From positions 1,550,001 to 1,614,000 of the forward strand of contig NC_014145.1 of assembly GCF_000253115.1 (NCBI RefSeq): a DNA stretch of 64,000 nt. Direction: 5' to 3'. This DNA is from Thiomonas arsenitoxydans (GTDB lineage Bacteria; Pseudomonadota; Gammaproteobacteria; Burkholderiales; Burkholderiaceae_C). The notes below the pieces were generated by a model, which made no database searches, had not been told where the DNA came from, and saw only the letters and a list, made by a program, of their open reading frames with translations. Made by a program: the position numbers and the translations under genes. Positions 1 to 9,206 of the stretch are shown piece after piece (the first letter of the stretch is position 1; every line of letters begins with the position of its first letter).

Positions 1-34
1 TTGAGCGAGCAGGTTGAGCGGTCAGCTCGTCGGT

Positions 35-382
35 TTATTTGAAAGTGAACACCTTCCACTGCGCCTGCCCTTCCAGATGGGCCGGGTCGGTGCTGGAAGA
101 GATTGAGGGCGGCACCACGTTGTAGGCCGCGCCGCCGTGCAAAGGCTGCACCTGAATCGAGGTGGTGGCGCCGCGCACCTGCTGCTCCTGAATGCGCACC
201 GCACGATCCTGAGTGACGTTTTCGCGCACCCGAGGTTCAGGGAATTTGGGCTTGGGCTGGGTATCTGTCAGCGGCGCCGCAGGCATGGACTGCGCAAGGG
301 CGCCTGGTACCGGATACACGCTGGCGAGCAGCGTGAACAGGCCAAGGGCGGAGACGGTAAGGGCGTGGCGAAACATGTTCAT
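35..382 (-). CDS. Small exported protein, DUF2782-like
   Basis: A 115-residue protein with an N-terminal signal peptide (hydrophobic stretch at about residues 8-24, then ALAQ-S as a likely signal peptidase I site). After a proline-rich linker comes a short region reading RIQEQQVRGATTSIQV and ending in a Tyr/Val/Pro-rich segment. This resembles the DUF2782 proteins commonly found beside polA in proteobacteria. It is divergent from polA, with 34 bp between the two starts. The assignment rests on position and a weak pattern, so treat the family name as tentative. The function of the family is unknown. Positions 1-34 beyond its stop are too short to call a gene. Confidence 0.6.
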   Translation of the reverse strand: MNMFRHALTVSALGLFTLLASVYPVPGALAQSMPAAPLTDTQPKPKFPEPRVRENVTQDRAVRIQEQQVRGATTSIQVQPLHGGAAYNVVPPSISSSTDPAHLEGQAQWKVFTFK

Positions 383-416
383 GGGCTGATTTTACGGCGG
401 CATTGATAATGCGCGG

Positions 417-3185
417 ATGAATTCCGACGTGCATTCCGACTCCGCCCCCACCCTGCTGCTGGTGGATGGTTCCAGCTATCTCTACCGCGCCTTCCACGCC
501 ATGCCCGATCTGCGCGGGCCCGAAGGCCAGCCCACCGGGGCGCTCTACGGCATGGTGGCCATGCTGCGGCGCCTGCGCGAGCAATATCCGGTGGCCAAGG
601 GCTATCGCTACGCGGCCTGCGTGTTCGACGCCAAGGGGCCGACATTCCGCAACGCCATGTACGACCAATACAAGGCGCAGCGTCCGCCGATGCCGCCCGA
701 CTTGGTGGCGCAGATCGAGCCGATTCACCAAGCTGTGCGGCTGATGGGCTGGCCGCTGCTGGAGGTGCCGGGAGTGGAGGCCGACGACGTGATCGGTACC
801 CTGGCCGTGCGGGCGCACGCACAGGGCATACGCACCCTGGTTTCCACGGGCGACAAGGACATGGCCCAGCTCGTCAACGACCACATCACTCTGGTCAACA
901 CCATGAGCAACGAGGTGCTCGACCCCGCCGGGGTGCAGCAAAAGTTCGGCGTTCCCCCAGATCGTATCGTCGATTACCTCACCCTGGTAGGCGACGCGGT
1001 GGACAACGTGCCCGGCGTGGACAAGGTCGGCCCCAAGACGGCGGTCAAGTGGCTGACGGAGTACGGCTCGCTCGATGCACTGATCGAGCAGGCCGAAACC
1101 GTGAGCGGCGCTGCGGGTAAAAACCTGCGTGCCGCGCTCGACTGGCTGCCCACGGCGCGCAAGCTGGTGACCATCCACACCGACTGCGATCTGGACGGCT
1201 ACGCCCAAGCCTTCGACCCCGATCTGCGCCCGGCGCCGGAAGATGCGCAAGCGCTGCTGCCCTTCTTCACCCGCAACGGCATGCGCCGCTTCAGCGCCGA
1301 GATGAAGGCGCAGACGGTGAGCGAGCAGGCCGCCCGCCAGGTGTCGCTGCTGGACGGCGCGCCGGCCGCCGAAAAGAGCGCGCCAGGCACCTACGATACC
1401 GTTCTCGACTGGGACCGGTTCGACGCCTGGCTGACCCGCATCGACGCGGCCGAGCTCACCGCCATCGACACCGAAACCGACTCGCTCGACCCGATGCGCG
1501 CACGGCTGATCGGCATTTCGCTCAGCGTCACGCCCGGCGAGGCCGCCTATCTGCCGCTGGCCCACGCTTACCCCGGCGCGCCCGAGCAGTTGCCCATGGC
1601 CGAGGTGCTCGAACGCCTGCGGCCCTGGCTGGAAAACGCCGACAAACCCAAGCTCGGGCAGAACGCCAAGTACGACCGCCATGTGTTCGCCAACGCGGGC
1701 GTGACGATTCGCGGCTATGCGCACGACACCTTGCTTGAGAGCTATGTGATCGAGGCGCACAAGCCGCACAGCCTCGACAGTCTGGTGAGCCGCCACCTCG
1801 GCCGGGACGACACCCTGAGCTACGAACAGGTCTGCGGCAAGGGTGCCAAGGCCATCACCTTCGATCAGGTGGCGCTCGATGTGGCGACGCGCTATTCCGG
1901 CGAAGATGCCGATCTCACCCTGCAGGTGCACCAGCGGCTTTGGCCGCAAATCCAGGCTGATGCTGGGCTGACGCGCATTTACGCGCTGGAAATGCAGGTC
2001 AGCGAAGTGCTGCAGCGCATCGAGCGTACCGGCGTGCTGGTAGACGGCGATCTGCTGCGGGCGCAAAGCGGCGAGCTGGGCGCCAAGATGCAAACCCTGG
2101 AAGCGCAGGCATTCGAGCTGGCCGGCGGCGCTTTCAATCTGGGCAGCCCCAAGCAGATCGGCGAAATCCTGTTCGACCGCCTGCAACTGCCGGTGCAGAA
2201 AAAGACCGCCTCCGGTGCCCCGTCCACCGACGAGGAAGTGCTGGAAAAGCTGGCCGAAGATTACCCGCTGCCGCGCGTCATTCTCGACCACCGCAGCCTG
2301 TCCAAACTCAAGAGCACCTACACCGAGAAGCTGCCGCAAATGATCAACCCGGACACCGGCCGGGTGCATACCAACTACGCCCAGGCCGTGGCCGTGACCG
2401 GGCGGCTGGCCTCCAACGATCCCAATCTGCAGAACATTCCAGTACGCACGGCCGAGGGGCGGCGCATTCGCGAGGCGTTTGTCGCGCCCAAGGGCTGGCT
2501 GATCGCGTCGAGCGACTACTCGCAGATCGAGCTGCGCATCATGGCGCACCTCTCGCAAGACGCGGGTCTGCTCGCTGCGTTCGCCGCCGGGGAAGACATT
2601 CACCGCGCGACCGCGGCTGAGATTTTCGGCGTCACTTCGCTGGAAGTCAGCAGCGATCAGCGCCGCATGGCCAAGGTCATCAACTTCGGGCTGATCTACG
2701 GCATGAGCGCCTTCGGCCTGGCACGCAACCTCGGCCTGGAGCGCAGCGCGGCGCAGCTCTACATCGACCGCTACTTCGCCCGCTATCCGGGTGTCGCGGC
2801 GTATATGGAGCGCACCCGCAAGCTGGCGGCGGAGCAGGGCTATGTCGAAACCGTGTTCGGGCGACGACTGTGGCTGCCCGACATCCACGCCAGCGGGCCG
2901 CGCCGGGCGGCGGCCGAGCGCGCCGCCATCAATGCGCCGATGCAAGGCACCGCGGCCGACCTCATCAAGATGGCGATGATCGCCGTCGATGCCGCACTCG
3001 TGCGCGAAAAACTGCGCAGCCGGGTGGTGATGCAGGTGCACGACGAGCTGGTGCTCGAAGTGCCCGAGGAAGAAACGCACTGGGTGCGCGAACACATTCC
3101 CCGCCTGATGGCGGGCGTTGCCCAGCTCGACGTCCCGCTGCTGGCCGAAATGGGCCTGGGCGCCAACTGGGAGCTGGCGCACTGA
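417..3185 (+). CDS. polA: DNA polymerase I
   Basis: A 922-residue, full-length PolA for Okazaki-fragment processing and repair synthesis. The N-terminal 5'-3' exonuclease starts LLLVDGSSYLYRAFHAM and spans about residues 10-300. The 3'-5' proofreading domain is intact: Asp351 and Glu353 in DTET, then NAKYDRH and YSGEDAD. The polymerase domain carries motif A (DYSQIELR, Asp700), motif B (RRMAKVINFGLIYG) and motif C (VHDE, Asp876). The ATG at 417 starts just before the conserved N-terminus. It is transcribed alone and converges on the gene at 3219-3923. Confidence 0.97.
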   Translation: MNSDVHSDSAPTLLLVDGSSYLYRAFHAMPDLRGPEGQPTGALYGMVAMLRRLREQYPVAKGYRYAACVFDAKGPTFRNAMYDQYKAQRPPMPPDLVAQIEPIHQAVRLMGWPLLEVPGVEADDVIGTLAVRAHAQGIRTLVSTGDKDMAQLVNDHITLVNTMSNEVLDPAGVQQKFGVPPDRIVDYLTLVGDAVDNVPGVDKVGPKTAVKWLTEYGSLDALIEQAETVSGAAGKNLRAALDWLPTARKLVTIHTDCDLDGYAQAFDPDLRPAPEDAQALLPFFTRNGMRRFSAEMKAQTVSEQAARQVSLLDGAPAAEKSAPGTYDTVLDWDRFDAWLTRIDAAELTAIDTETDSLDPMRARLIGISLSVTPGEAAYLPLAHAYPGAPEQLPMAEVLERLRPWLENADKPKLGQNAKYDRHVFANAGVTIRGYAHDTLLESYVIEAHKPHSLDSLVSRHLGRDDTLSYEQVCGKGAKAITFDQVALDVATRYSGEDADLTLQVHQRLWPQIQADAGLTRIYALEMQVSEVLQRIERTGVLVDGDLLRAQSGELGAKMQTLEAQAFELAGGAFNLGSPKQIGEILFDRLQLPVQKKTASGAPSTDEEVLEKLAEDYPLPRVILDHRSLSKLKSTYTEKLPQMINPDTGRVHTNYAQAVAVTGRLASNDPNLQNIPVRTAEGRRIREAFVAPKGWLIASSDYSQIELRIMAHLSQDAGLLAAFAAGEDIHRATAAEIFGVTSLEVSSDQRRMAKVINFGLIYGMSAFGLARNLGLERSAAQLYIDRYFARYPGVAAYMERTRKLAAEQGYVETVFGRRLWLPDIHASGPRRAAAERAAINAPMQGTAADLIKMAMIAVDAALVREKLRSRVVMQVHDELVLEVPEEETHWVREHIPRLMAGVAQLDVPLLAEMGLGANWELAH

Positions 3186-3218
3186 GCGTGGCCACTGAGC
3201 GCGGCAGATCTGGGGCGG

Positions 3219-3923
3219 TCAGACGATGCACACCTGCAGCGGCGTCAGGCCGTCTATCGTGCCGTGCAGTACCTGGCCGCGGGTGATGGCGCCGACGCCA
3301 TCGGGCGTGCCGGTGAAAATCAGGTCGCCGGGTTTCAAGGTGAACAGGGTGGAGAGCCGGGCGATGGTTTCGTCCACCGACCAGATCATCTGCTCCAGCC
3401 GCCCTTGCTGACGCAGGGCGCCATCGACCGTCAGCGCAATGGCGCCCGTGTTCAGCTCGGCGCCGGGTTGGCGCGGCGTGATCGGGCCGATGGGGGCGGA
3501 CTGGTCGAAGGCCTTGCCGATTTCCCACGGCCGACCCTGCGCCTTCATCTGCCCCTGCAGATCGCGGCGCGTCAGGTCGAGGCCGACTGCGTAGCCGTAG
3601 ATGTGCGCGGCGGCCTGCCTCACGGGGATGTCGCGGCCCGCAGCGCCGATGGCGACGACCAGCTCGATTTCGTGATGCAGATCTTGCGTGACGGACGGGT
3701 AGGCGATGTCGCCGGTCAGCCCTGCGGCAACCGCAATCACTGCATCGGCATCGCCGGGCTTGCAGAAAAAAAACGGCGGCTCACGATTCGGGTCTGAGCC
3801 CATTTCGCGCGCATGGGCCGCGTAGTTGCGCCCGACGCAATACACGCGGCGAACGGGAAAGGCGAGATCGCTGCCCACGATGGGCAGCAGGGCGGGGGAA
3901 TGGGGTGGAAAGGCGGTGGGCAT
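3219..3923 (-). CDS. Fumarylacetoacetate hydrolase family protein
   Basis: A 234-residue enzyme of the FAH fold, a metal-dependent hydrolase or decarboxylase of acylpyruvate-type substrates. Visible motifs are VYCVGRNYAAHAREMG near the N-terminus, EPPFFFCKPGDA, the metal-binding HEIEL stretch and the GYAVGLDLTRRDLQ block followed by KAFDQSAPIGP. Its length matches the small YcgM-like acylpyruvase/fumarylpyruvate hydrolase branch. The frame stays open to 4025, but that upstream 34-residue piece has no family similarity. I chose the ATG at 3923, 38 residues before the first motif. The exact substrate cannot be read from sequence. Confidence 0.88.
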   Translation of the reverse strand: MPTAFPPHSPALLPIVGSDLAFPVRRVYCVGRNYAAHAREMGSDPNREPPFFFCKPGDADAVIAVAAGLTGDIAYPSVTQDLHHEIELVVAIGAAGRDIPVRQAAAHIYGYAVGLDLTRRDLQGQMKAQGRPWEIGKAFDQSAPIGPITPRQPGAELNTGAIALTVDGALRQQGRLEQMIWSVDETIARLSTLFTLKPGDLIFTGTPDGVGAITRGQVLHGTIDGLTPLQVCIV

Positions 3924-4064
3924 GACGGGTTCGGTCTTGGTTTGTTGATCGAGTGTAGGCAGAGAACAGGTCACTCGAGGCGAAATGTGGCGCGGATTTG
4001 TGGCGCAGATCCCACGCTGATTCACGCCCTGTTACAGATCGAGCCATCCCGCGTGGGGCAGGTC

Positions 4065-4094
4065 TTGATCTTCATCAGCCGCTGCGCATACGAT
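4065..4094 (+). promoter_or_regulatory. Candidate feo promoter
   Basis: TTGATC (4065-4070) and TACGAT (4089-4094) are separated by 18 bp and resemble a sigma-70 promoter. Transcription would begin near the Fur-like box at 4103-4117, upstream of feoA. Prediction only. Confidence 0.4.
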
Positions 4095-4102
4095 ATATGA
4101 AA

Positions 4103-4117
4103 CGATAAACATTATCA
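4103..4117 (+). promoter_or_regulatory. Fur-box-like operator upstream of feoABC
   Basis: The 15 bp CGATAAACATTATCA match the 7-1-7 Fur consensus TGATAAT-N-ATTATCA at 12 of 14 positions; the right half is perfect. It lies about 40 bp upstream of feoA, just downstream of a candidate -10. Bound Fe-Fur would block transcription there. Iron-repressed feo operons are well established, so the placement supports the call. Confidence 0.75.
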
Positions 4118-4157
4118 TTTGCGCATCATCACAAAGCAGCTTTTTTCAGGTCAGATC

Positions 4158-4448
4158 ATGCACACCGACTCCGTAGTGGTTTCCCTCGCACAGCTTCCCT
4201 ATGGGCAATGCGCCCAGGTGGTCGATTTCGATGGCGGGCGCGCCATGGTGCAGCGCATGGTCATGCTCGGTATCCGCCGTGGCGTGCCGCTGTGCGTGGT
4301 GCACGGCCCCGGGCCGCGGGGCACGGTGGTGCAAGTGGGCGGTGCGCGCATTGCGCTGGGGCGGGGCGTGACCGACAAAATCCGGGTGATGCCTATCGTG
4401 GCTTCGGCGGCCGTGGCGTCTGCGGTGCATCAAAAGGCTGCGGCATGA
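4158..4448 (+). CDS. feoA: Ferrous iron transport protein A
   Basis: A 96-residue FeoA: a small cytoplasmic SH3-like protein that assists FeoB. The core has the family pattern VSLAQLPYGQCAQVVDFDG, then MLGIRRGVPLCVVHGPGPRGTV and a final IALGRGVTDKIRV strand. I took the ATG at 4158; the longer frame from 4119 would begin inside or next to the Fur-like box and adds no homologous residues. The stop codon overlaps the feoB start as ATGA, so feoA and feoB are translationally coupled. Confidence 0.92.
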   Translation: MHTDSVVVSLAQLPYGQCAQVVDFDGGRAMVQRMVMLGIRRGVPLCVVHGPGPRGTVVQVGGARIALGRGVTDKIRVMPIVASAAVASAVHQKAAA

Positions 4449-6796
4449 GCGCGTGTCACGATCCGGATTGCGCCGTTTCCCCCGAAGCAGACGCCGGCCT
4501 GCCGGTGATCGCTCTGGCGGGCAACCCCAATTGCGGCAAGACCACGATCTTCAACCTGCTCACCGGGGCGCATCAGCATGTGGGCAACTGGCCCGGCGTC
4601 ACGGTGGAGCAGCGCCGGGGAACGGCCTCCGCGGCGGGGCTGAAGCTTTCGGTGATCGATCTTCCGGGCGTGTACAGCCTGCTGGGCGGGGGCGGCGCCG
4701 ATCAGGGCGTGGCGCGCAACTTTTTGCTCGATGAGCGGGTGGATCTCATTGTCAACATCGTCGATGCCTCCAACCTCGAACGCCATCTGGCGCTGACCTT
4801 CGAACTGCTCGAAACCGGCAAGCCGCTGATCCTCGCGCTTAATATGGTGGACGAGGCGCAGGCGCTGGGGCTAGAGCCCCAAGTGCATGCGCTCTCAAAG
4901 CAACTCGGCGTGCCCGTGGTGCCGCTGGTGGCGCGAAAAGGCCGTGGCCGTGCAGAACTGCTCGACACCATACGGGCCGCCCTGCAACAAAAGCCCAGCG
5001 CCTTGATGCCGACCTACCCGCCCGAGGTCGAACAGGCGATCGACCAAGTCGGCGCGCAACTTGCCGTGCCCTCGTCGCCACGGCGCCGCTTCGATGCGCT
5101 GAGGCTGCTCGAAGGGCTGGTAGTGTCGCCCTCGGCCGAGGTACAGGCCGGCGTGGCGGCGGCGCAGGCGCAGGTGCTCGCCCAAGCTGGCGAAGAAGTG
5201 GCCGATCTGGTTGCGGCCGCCCGTTTTGGCTGGGCGCACCAGCTTGCGGCCATTGCCATGCAGCGCACCGGCAAGATGGGGGTGCGTCACCGCGTGACCG
5301 ATGTGCTCGACCGCGTGGTGCTAAATGAATGGCTGGGCGTGCCGGTGTTTTTGCTGGTGCTGTATCTGGTGTTCGTGGTGAGCTTCAGCGGCGGCAATAT
5401 CTTTCTCGACTTTTTCGATCAGGCCTCATCCGCGCTACTCATCGGCGGGGTGGGGCATGTGATGCTGCAGGCCGGGCTGCCCGATTGGATGGTGTCCATG
5501 ATCGCTGGCGGCGTGGGCGGCGGGCTCAACCTGGTCATCTCGTTCATCCCGCCCATCGGCCTCACTTTTCTGTTCCTCGCGTTTCTCGACGACTCGGGCT
5601 ATATGGCGCGCGCCGCCTATGCGATGGATCGCTTCATGCGCCGCATGGGCCTGCCCGGCAACTCGCTGGTGCCCATGGTCATCGGCTTTGGTTGCAATGT
5701 GCCGGCCATCATGGGCTCGCGCATCATCGAAGACCCGCGCGGCCGCCTGCTTACGGTGCTGATGCAGCCCTTCATGTCGTGCTCGGCGCGGCTGACCATC
5801 TATATGGCGTTCGCCGTGGTGTTTTTCCGCAGCACCGGCGGGCAGGTGGTATTTCTGCTGTACGTGCTGGGCATCGTGGTGGCGCTGCTCACCGCGTGGA
5901 TGCTGGGCAAGACGGCCATTCGGGGCGAGCCCATGCCCTTTGTCATGGAGCTGCCGCCCTATCGCCTGCCCAGCCTGCGCAGCGTTGGGCTGCAGGCCTG
6001 GCAGCGGTTGAAGGTGTTCATTTTCCGCGTCGGCAAGGTGATCGTGGTCATCGGGGTGGTGCTGTTCGTGCTGCCCGGCATAGGCTGGACGGCCAAGGGC
6101 TTGCAGGCGACCGACATCGATCACTCTCTTCTCGCGCAGGGCAGCCAGGCCATTGCGCCGGTGTTCGCGCCCATGGGCATTACCCGGGAGAACTGGCCCG
6201 CAGTGTCGGGCCTGCTGGCGGGCGCAGCCGCCAAAGAGATCGTGATCGGCACGCTCAACGGCATTTATCAGCGGCAGCAGGCCTCCGACTTGATGGCGGC
6301 TTACCGCCAGCCTGATGTGGGCGCCAAGTTGTGGGAGGCCGCCAAGACCATTCCCGAAAACGCCGTGGCCTTTTTCAACAACTTCCTCGATCCGCTGGGC
6401 TTGCACGATCTGCAGTCCACCGACAGGGCCGAGCAGGCCAGCGGCGCCAGCAACGAAACCCTCGCCGGGCTGGCGGCTGCGTTCACCCCGCTGTCGGCCT
6501 TCGCCTATCTGGTGTTCGTCTTGCTGTACGTGCCCTGCGCCAGCACCATGGGGGCGCTGCGTCGTGAGGTGGGCTGGGGCTGGATGGTGTTTTCCGTGCT
6601 TTACGGCATCGGCATCGCCTGGGCCGCGGCCACGGTGATCTATCAGATCGGCACGTTTGCGCAGCATCCCCCATCGTCTGCCCTTTGGGTGGCCGCTTGC
6701 GTTGCCGCCTTTGTGCTGCTGGTGGTGGGCCTGCGGCAATACGGCGACCGCACCGAGCGCCGCGTGGCAACGCAGGGGCTGGAGAGCCTGGTATGA
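4445..6796 (+). CDS. feoB: Fe(II) transporter FeoB
   Basis: A 783-residue inner-membrane ferrous iron permease. The cytoplasmic N-terminal G domain shows G1 GNPNCGKTT (residues 26-34), the G3 DLPGVYSL and a G4-like LNMVDEA. A helical linker follows, then the membrane domain with the Gate motifs including GFGCNVPAIMGSR and PFMSCSARLTIY; the conserved cysteines are present. The start is the ATG at 4445 overlapping the feoA stop; the frame is open further upstream but only as a shadow of feoA. The 3' end overlaps the feoC-like gene by 4 bp. Confidence 0.96.
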   Translation: MSACHDPDCAVSPEADAGLPVIALAGNPNCGKTTIFNLLTGAHQHVGNWPGVTVEQRRGTASAAGLKLSVIDLPGVYSLLGGGGADQGVARNFLLDERVDLIVNIVDASNLERHLALTFELLETGKPLILALNMVDEAQALGLEPQVHALSKQLGVPVVPLVARKGRGRAELLDTIRAALQQKPSALMPTYPPEVEQAIDQVGAQLAVPSSPRRRFDALRLLEGLVVSPSAEVQAGVAAAQAQVLAQAGEEVADLVAAARFGWAHQLAAIAMQRTGKMGVRHRVTDVLDRVVLNEWLGVPVFLLVLYLVFVVSFSGGNIFLDFFDQASSALLIGGVGHVMLQAGLPDWMVSMIAGGVGGGLNLVISFIPPIGLTFLFLAFLDDSGYMARAAYAMDRFMRRMGLPGNSLVPMVIGFGCNVPAIMGSRIIEDPRGRLLTVLMQPFMSCSARLTIYMAFAVVFFRSTGGQVVFLLYVLGIVVALLTAWMLGKTAIRGEPMPFVMELPPYRLPSLRSVGLQAWQRLKVFIFRVGKVIVVIGVVLFVLPGIGWTAKGLQATDIDHSLLAQGSQAIAPVFAPMGITRENWPAVSGLLAGAAAKEIVIGTLNGIYQRQQASDLMAAYRQPDVGAKLWEAAKTIPENAVAFFNNFLDPLGLHDLQSTDRAEQASGASNETLAGLAAAFTPLSAFAYLVFVLLYVPCASTMGALRREVGWGWMVFSVLYGIGIAWAAATVIYQIGTFAQHPPSSALWVAACVAAFVLLVVGLRQYGDRTERRVATQGLESLV

Positions 6797-7095
6797 ACCC
6801 GCTGTTCGCCGTGCGCGATTGCCTGCGCGACAAGCAGCTTGCCAGCGCCGCCGAGATTGCGGCCTGCGTGCAGGTTTCTGCGTCAGTGGTCGAAGACATG
6901 CTGGCGCACTGGGTGCAGCGCGGGCTGGTCGAGCGGATCGATGCGCAGGGCGGCACCTGTAGCAGCGGCTCCTGCGGGAGTTGCGGCCAATGCGGCACCC
7001 GCAAAACCGCGGCAGCGCTCTACCAGTGGCGCGGTCTGCAGGCCGCCGCGGCATCCCCGGCAAAAGCCCCGGTGTTGATGCTGCGTTCTGCCTGA
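6793..7095 (+). CDS. feoC: FeoC-like winged-helix regulator with cysteine cluster
   Basis: A 100-residue protein whose first 50 residues look like a winged helix (AEIAACVQVSASVVEDMLAHWVQRGLVERI). It then carries a Cys cluster at residues 56, 61, 64 and 67, spacing CX4CX2CX2C, typical of FeoC proteins that bind an Fe-S cluster or iron. In characterised relatives FeoC modulates FeoB stability or function. The gene starts at an ATG overlapping the feoB stop (ATGA), completing a translationally coupled feoABC operon. It has an Ala-rich C-terminal tail of about 25 residues. Confidence 0.82.
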   Translation: MNPLFAVRDCLRDKQLASAAEIAACVQVSASVVEDMLAHWVQRGLVERIDAQGGTCSSGSCGSCGQCGTRKTAAALYQWRGLQAAAASPAKAPVLMLRSA

Positions 7096-7172
7096 ACTTG
7101 GGCGGTTTTGCACGCACGGGGTTTTGCCGGGCGGCCTAAGCTAGCGTTCTTTACCACACGGAGAAGAACGCC

Positions 7173-8174
7173 ATGCACAACCCCATGCTTTATCGCCGTC
7201 TTGGCCGCAGTGGCCTGCAAGTCAGCCTGTTTTCGCTCGGCTCCTGGGTGACGTTTCACAATCAGGTCGATGCTTCGGGCGTGCGCGAGATGATGGCCGC
7301 CGCGCGCGATGCGGGAATCAATTTTTTCGACAATGCCGAGGTCTATGCCAATGGCGAAAGCGAGCGACTGATGGGTGAGGCGCTGGCGCAGCTCAAGTGG
7401 CACCGGCTCGACTATGTGGTGTCGAGCAAGTTTTTCTGGGGGCTCGACGCGGGCACGGCCGAGAAACCGCGCATCAACGGCCGCAACACCCTGAACCGCA
7501 AGTATCTGTTGCAGGCGGTCGATGGCAGCCTCAAGCGCATGGGGCTGGATTTCATCGACCTGATCTTTTGTCATCGCCCCGATCCGCACACCCCCATCGA
7601 AGAAACCGTCTGGGCGCTGCACAACGTCATCGAGCAGGGCAAGGCGCTTTACTGGGGCACCAGCGAGTGGAGCGCCGACGAGATTCGCGCCGCCTACGAG
7701 GTGGCCGAGCGGCACCATCTGCACAAGCCGGTGATGGAGCAGCCGCAATATCACCTGTTCCACCGCAAGCGGGTGGAGCAGGAGTACGCCCGGCTCTACG
7801 ACGATATCGGCCTGGGGCTCACGACCTGGAGCCCGCTGGCGTCGGGCCTGCTGACGGGCAAATATCGCCAGGGCATCCCCGCAGGCAGCCGGGGCGCGAT
7901 GCAGAACGTGAGCTTTTTGCGCGACGGCCTGCTCGACGCGCGAAAAAATGCCGCGGTGGGCGAGCTCGAAGCCATCGCCCAGCAGCTCGACTGCAGCGTG
8001 GCGCAACTGGCTTTGGCCTGGGTGGCTCACAATCCGCGGGTGAGCTCAGTCATTCTGGGGGCTTCGAAGTTGTCGCAACTGCAGGAGAACCTGGGCGCAC
8101 TCAGCGTGCTGCCCAAGCTCACGCCAGAAGTGCTGGCGCAAATGGATGCCATTTCCGCGCCGCTGGCGGTCTGA
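7173..8174 (+). CDS. Aldo/keto reductase, Kv-beta/YghZ-like
   Basis: A 333-residue NADPH-dependent aldo/keto reductase of the AKR6 (potassium-channel beta-subunit-like) group. The catalytic tetrad is visible: Asp53 and Tyr58 in DNAEVY, Lys86 in SSKFFW and His134 in FCHRPD. The segment [12 protein letters not shown] and the C-terminal [17 protein letters not shown], which binds the cofactor, are family hallmarks. A GGAGAAG ribosome-binding site precedes the ATG. It is monocistronic and converges on the ykgJ-like gene. The physiological aldehyde or ketone substrate is unknown. Confidence 0.93.
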   Translation: MHNPMLYRRLGRSGLQVSLFSLGSWVTFHNQVDASGVREMMAAARDAGINFFDNAEVYANGESERLMGEALAQLKWHRLDYVVSSKFFWGLDAGTAEKPRINGRNTLNRKYLLQAVDGSLKRMGLDFIDLIFCHRPDPHTPIEETVWALHNVIEQGKALYWGTSEWSADEIRAAYEVAERHHLHKPVMEQPQYHLFHRKRVEQEYARLYDDIGLGLTTWSPLASGLLTGKYRQGIPAGSRGAMQNVSFLRDGLLDARKNAAVGELEAIAQQLDCSVAQLALAWVAHNPRVSSVILGASKLSQLQENLGALSVLPKLTPEVLAQMDAISAPLAV

Positions 8175-8192
8175 TCGGTTAGCTAACGCAAA

Positions 8193-8215
8193 GCGCCCCG
8201 CAGGTTTCAGGGCGC
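8193..8215 (-). terminator. Weak terminator after the wrbA/ykgJ pair
   Basis: On the minus strand GCGCCC (8215-8210) pairs with GGGCGC (8198-8193), followed by TTTGCGTT. The 6-bp stem overlaps the last codons of the ykgJ-like gene. The T-tract is interrupted, so termination efficiency is uncertain. Confidence 0.4.
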
Positions 8216-8485
8216 CGTTGCACGTTCCAGTGCAGCTAACCAATGCAGCGCCTGTTCGCGGCTGTCGCCGCACATCTCGGCGCTGGGCTGCAGTCCGCTG
8301 CAGCAGGACGGACGCTCGGGCCTGCCGAAAATGGCGCAGCGCAGATCAGCGGTGAGTTGCACGCAGGGCGCGCCCGCTGGCTTGCCCTGCGGCATTCCGG
8401 GAATCGGGCTGCTGATCGACGGCGCGATGCAGCAGGCCGCGCAGCGGGGGCGGCAGGCGTGGCCGGGCTCCGCGGCTGGCGGCAT
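8207..8485 (-). CDS. YkgJ-family cysteine cluster protein
   Basis: A 92-residue protein with the CX3CX2CC pattern near its N-terminus (Cys11, 15, 18 and 19 in CRPRCAACC), then [23 protein letters not shown] and MCGDS. This cysteine set is characteristic of the YkgJ family, proposed to bind zinc or iron; the function is not established. The ATG overlaps the wrbA stop as TGATG, so the two genes are translationally coupled. The frame continues upstream inside wrbA, but the ATG at 8485 matches the family start. Confidence 0.85.
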   Translation of the reverse strand: MPPAAEPGHACRPRCAACCIAPSISSPIPGMPQGKPAGAPCVQLTADLRCAIFGRPERPSCCSGLQPSAEMCGDSREQALHWLAALERATAP

Positions 8486-9087
8486 CAACCAAACAACTTC
8501 TTTGTGATTTCCGCGACATGCTTGCCCTGGTAGCGGGCAATGTCGAGCTCGTTGGCGCTGGGCTGGCGGCTGCCGTCGCCTTTGCTCAGGGTGGTGGCGC
8601 CGTAAGGCGTGCCGCCGGTGATTTCGTCCATCTGGGTCAGGCCGGCACAGGCATAGGGCACGCCAACGACCACCATCCCGTGATGGAACAGGGTGGTGTG
8701 GAAGGACGTGATGGTGGTTTCCTGCCCGCCGTGCTGGGTGGCGGTGCTGACAAACACGCTGCCCACCTTGCCCACCAGTTTGCCTTGCTGCCACAGTGCG
8801 CCGGTCTGGTCGAGAAAGTTGCGCATCTGGCCGCACATATTGCCGAATCGCGTGGGCGTGCCGAAGATCACCGCGTCATAGTCCGCCAAGTCGGCGGGCT
8901 GGGCAATGGGCGCGGCCTGATCGGTCTTGGCATGGATGGCAGCCGCGGTTTCCGCCGGCATGGTTTCGGGCACGCGCTTGATGTCCACGCTGCAGCCCGG
9001 CACGCTGCGCGCGCCTTCGGCCACGGCGTGCGCCATGGTTTCCACATGACCCCAGGTGCTGTAATACAAAACAAGAATCTTTGCCAT
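8485..9087 (-). CDS. wrbA: NAD(P)H:quinone oxidoreductase WrbA
   Basis: A 200-residue flavodoxin-fold protein ([22 protein letters not shown], the FMN phosphate-binding loop). [22 protein letters not shown] and the THTQHGGQE-like segment reading [12 protein letters not shown] are WrbA signatures. Members reduce quinones by two electrons using NAD(P)H and FMN and protect against redox stress. It heads a two-gene unit with the overlapping ykgJ-like gene. The intergenic region upstream carries a CATGA-N6-CATGAC motif shared with the metal-efflux promoter at 33.5 kb. Confidence 0.96.
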   Translation of the reverse strand: MAKILVLYYSTWGHVETMAHAVAEGARSVPGCSVDIKRVPETMPAETAAAIHAKTDQAAPIAQPADLADYDAVIFGTPTRFGNMCGQMRNFLDQTGALWQQGKLVGKVGSVFVSTATQHGGQETTITSFHTTLFHHGMVVVGVPYACAGLTQMDEITGGTPYGATTLSKGDGSRQPSANELDIARYQGKHVAEITKKLFG

Positions 9088-9206
9088 TTTCGATGTCCTT
9101 TTAGATAACTTTCAGGTGAATCAGGGAGCAGGCCAAAGTGGCGCTGTGAGTCCTATTGTGGTTGAGTTGTCTTGTTTTTGCAGGGCAGGGCTTTGTGTTG
9201 CGGCAT

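Noticed and set aside
237..3182. A 981-codon open frame on the minus strand across polA
   Set aside because: It is antisense to a complete polA; the translation has no recognisable domain and its His/Gly/Arg-rich composition is typical of GC-rich antisense frames.
4208..4444. A longer FeoB starting inside feoA
   Set aside because: The extra residues are an out-of-frame reading of feoA; the coupled ATG at 4445 matches the FeoB start.
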